From Bradyrhizobium sacchari (GTDB taxonomy: Bacteria > Pseudomonadota > Alphaproteobacteria > Rhizobiales > Xanthobacteraceae): a stretch of DNA of 43,180 nucleotides. The notes under the pieces were generated by a model, which had not been told where the DNA came from, ran no database searches, and saw nothing but the letters and a program-made list of their open reading frames with translations. Positions within the stretch are counted from its first letter, which is position 1, and each line of letters starts with the position of its first letter. The stretch covers positions 212,045 to 255,224 of the forward strand of contig NZ_LWIG01000013.1 of assembly GCF_002068095.1 (NCBI RefSeq), read 5' to 3'. Below, one piece after another: positions 41,729-43,180 of this stretch. Position numbers and translations under genes: made by a program.

Positions 41729-42886
41729 TCAGTTCGTTGCGATGCGGTTGCGCCCTTGCGCCTTGGCGGAATAAAGCGCGCTGTCGGCGCGCGCGAGAAA
41801 GGTGTCGGCAGTATCAACGTCGCGGAGCGTCACGACGCCCGCTGAAATCGTCACCAGCATGCCCGGAGAAAATGCGCTCCAATCGAGGTCGGCGACGACG
41901 CGGCGCAGGCGCTCGAGCATGCGCGAGGCGGCGTCGCCGTCGGTGTCCGGCAGCAGCAGCAGGAACTCCTCGCCGCCGTAGCGGCCGAAGCTGTCGGCCG
42001 GGCGGATGTTGGCGAAAATGGTAATCGCGAAGGTGCGCAGTACCTCGTCGCCGACGGGATGGCCATGAGCGTCGTTGATGCGCTTGAACCAGTCGAGGTC
42101 GATCAGCGCGATCGCGCAGGGCGTCGATGTCCGCCTCGACTTTTCGATCTCGGTGTCGAGCAGCCGCATGATGCAGCGGCGGTTATAGGAGCCGGTCAGC
42201 TCGTCGAGCTCGGCCAGCTCCTCGATGCGCCGATAGGCGGCCTTCAGCTCGATGCTGCGCCGGTACAGGATCTTGCGCAGCGTGGCGCCGAACAAGCCGA
42301 GGAAGGCGCACTGGCCGATCACCAGCACGAAGCACAGCATCGAGGCGGTCCGCTGCAGCCTGGTCGCAACAGGCATCCCGATCGGCAGGTCGGAGGCGAG
42401 GAACACGGCGGCAAGGCCGGCGGTCGCAAGGGCCCAGGTCAGCATCGCCTGGGGCGAGGTCATGCGCAGCGTGCCGAAAGCGAAGATCAGGAACAGCACG
42501 CAGATGAAGGCGATGCCGATGGTCGGGGCCGACAGCAGGAACACGAATTGCAGCGCCATGTGCGCCGAGATCTGGAAGACGGTGAGATAGTGGTCGCTGA
42601 ATTTGTCGCCGACGCCGGCTTCTGACAGCACGGTGAAGGTGCCGATGATCAGTAGGCCGCCGACCCAGAACAACGAGGCAATGTCGATCGAGATCACACC
42701 GTCATGGGCATAGAGCAGGAGGACGGAGGCGCCGAGCGAGTAGCTCGCCACCTGGCCGATATACATCTGGCGGCGCTGCCAGGCCCGGCGCGCCCGGACC
42801 TCCGGCGCCGCTGCCTCGGGCATGAGGACGAGATCCGCGACCTCAGCGGCATTCCTCTCGGGCAGCGACGTCGCGACCGTGTTCAT
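41729..42886 (-). CDS. Membrane-bound diguanylate cyclase (GGDEF)
   Basis: 385 residues. Six hydrophobic segments (about 45-205, MASE-like) are followed by a short linker helix (LKAAYRRIEELAELDELTGS) and a GGDEF domain. The active site is GGEEF (304-308), and the inhibitory I-site RXXD is RPAD (295-298), five residues before it, so the enzyme should be active and feedback-controlled by c-di-GMP. The linker motif DELTGSYNRR and IDLDWFKRINDAHGH (metal and substrate binding) are intact. No EAL domain is present. The membrane part probably senses an unknown signal. It is first on a possible transcript with the DUF2336 gene. Confidence 0.93.
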   Translation of the reverse strand: MNTVATSLPERNAAEVADLVLMPEAAAPEVRARRAWQRRQMYIGQVASYSLGASVLLLYAHDGVISIDIASLFWVGGLLIIGTFTVLSEAGVGDKFSDHYLTVFQISAHMALQFVFLLSAPTIGIAFICVLFLIFAFGTLRMTSPQAMLTWALATAGLAAVFLASDLPIGMPVATRLQRTASMLCFVLVIGQCAFLGLFGATLRKILYRRSIELKAAYRRIEELAELDELTGSYNRRCIMRLLDTEIEKSRRTSTPCAIALIDLDWFKRINDAHGHPVGDEVLRTFAITIFANIRPADSFGRYGGEEFLLLLPDTDGDAASRMLERLRRVVADLDWSAFSPGMLVTISAGVVTLRDVDTADTFLARADSALYSAKAQGRNRIATN

Positions 42887-43180
42887 GGTCCCGCCAATGG
42901 TGGATGTCAGCCCAAAAATCTAAGTGGCAAGCCTTTAGGTTTGGTATCCTTGGAAATCGAATCCGAAGCGTGCAGCGCAGAACAGGATCACATTGGCCGG
43001 ACGGGGGGATTTGCCGGCGATTAGGCATCGTTTGCGATGCGGTCGAGCCGAAGCGGGGGTTCGTGAGACATACGTCGTGCAGGACTGCTATGGAACCGGA
43101 CTTGATTAGCCCGCCCGTGCCGGGCAGGCGGTCCCCAGGAAAGTGTTTCAGTATTATGTTACCGATCTGGACTGAGGCGG
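42887..43180. other. End of window without a supported gene
   Basis: 294 bases upstream of the diguanylate cyclase, which should hold its promoter. A near-perfect 9-base inverted repeat GCCCGCCCG/CGGGCAGGC is at 43109-43129. An ATG at 43158 opens a frame (MLPIWTEA) that runs off the window, but there is no good ribosome site and too little sequence to judge. Confidence 0.4.

Noticed and set aside
43158..43180. Possible gene start MLPIWTEA at the window end
   Set aside because: No ribosome site at proper distance and only eight codons are visible.

Overview
This is a GC-rich alphaproteobacterial chromosome segment, almost certainly from Bradyrhizobium or a very close relative. The reasons are a hopanoid tailoring locus, an ECF sigma factor with a cysteine-switch membrane anti-sigma factor of the EcfF/OsrA (NrsF) type, an alphaproteobacterial LexA box (GAAC-N7-GAAC) in front of imuA-imuB-dnaE2, and several families of palindromic repeats that resemble those dispersed through Bradyrhizobium genomes. 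The genus assignment is inference from gene content; no search was run. No tRNA, rRNA, CRISPR array, insertion sequence or phage gene was seen.

Layout. 1-1.9 kb: the 3' end of a sugar-type ABC permease and an OprB-like carbohydrate porin. 2.1-9.7 kb: hopanoid lipids, with ispH-hpnH on the minus strand, hpnN and hpnO on the plus strand, a periplasmic DUF2147 protein between them and a 61-residue membrane protein after hpnO. 9.8-12.5 kb: a minus-strand operon for a Tat-exported metallophosphoesterase, an amicyanin-like cupredoxin, an ECF sigma factor and its zinc-finger anti-sigma factor. 12.8-16.6 kb: an alpha/beta hydrolase with a GMC oxidoreductase, divergent from an M20 amidohydrolase. 16.7-18.3 kb: a Pit-type phosphate transporter.

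18.4-27.2 kb is a DNA damage block. A radical SAM/helix-hairpin-helix protein and a DUF4130-UdgX fusion are translationally coupled on the minus strand. They are divergent from the mutasome cassette imuA-imuB-dnaE2, and a single perfect LexA box lies between the two operons. imuB and dnaE2 both carry in-frame palindromic repeat insertions, and three more palindromic repeats follow in the next 1.2 kb.

27.4-30.1 kb: an SDR oxidoreductase, a small membrane protein and a family III CoA transferase with its halves in swapped order. 30.2-34.7 kb: a CzcA/CusA-type RND efflux pump with its adaptor. 34.7-39.1 kb (minus strand): a PDC-hydrolase-like amidohydrolase, a TolC-family outer membrane protein, an enoyl-CoA hydratase and a low-complexity exported protein. 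39.3-40.6 kb: the ecfF/osrA-like pair. 40.6-42.9 kb: a DUF2336 protein and a membrane diguanylate cyclase. The last 294 bases hold no gene I can support.

The most interesting unit is the divergent SOS locus. One LexA site probably co-regulates error-prone synthesis (ImuA/ImuB/DnaE2) and a poorly understood pair of a covalent uracil-DNA-binding protein (UdgX fused to DUF4130) and a radical SAM enzyme.
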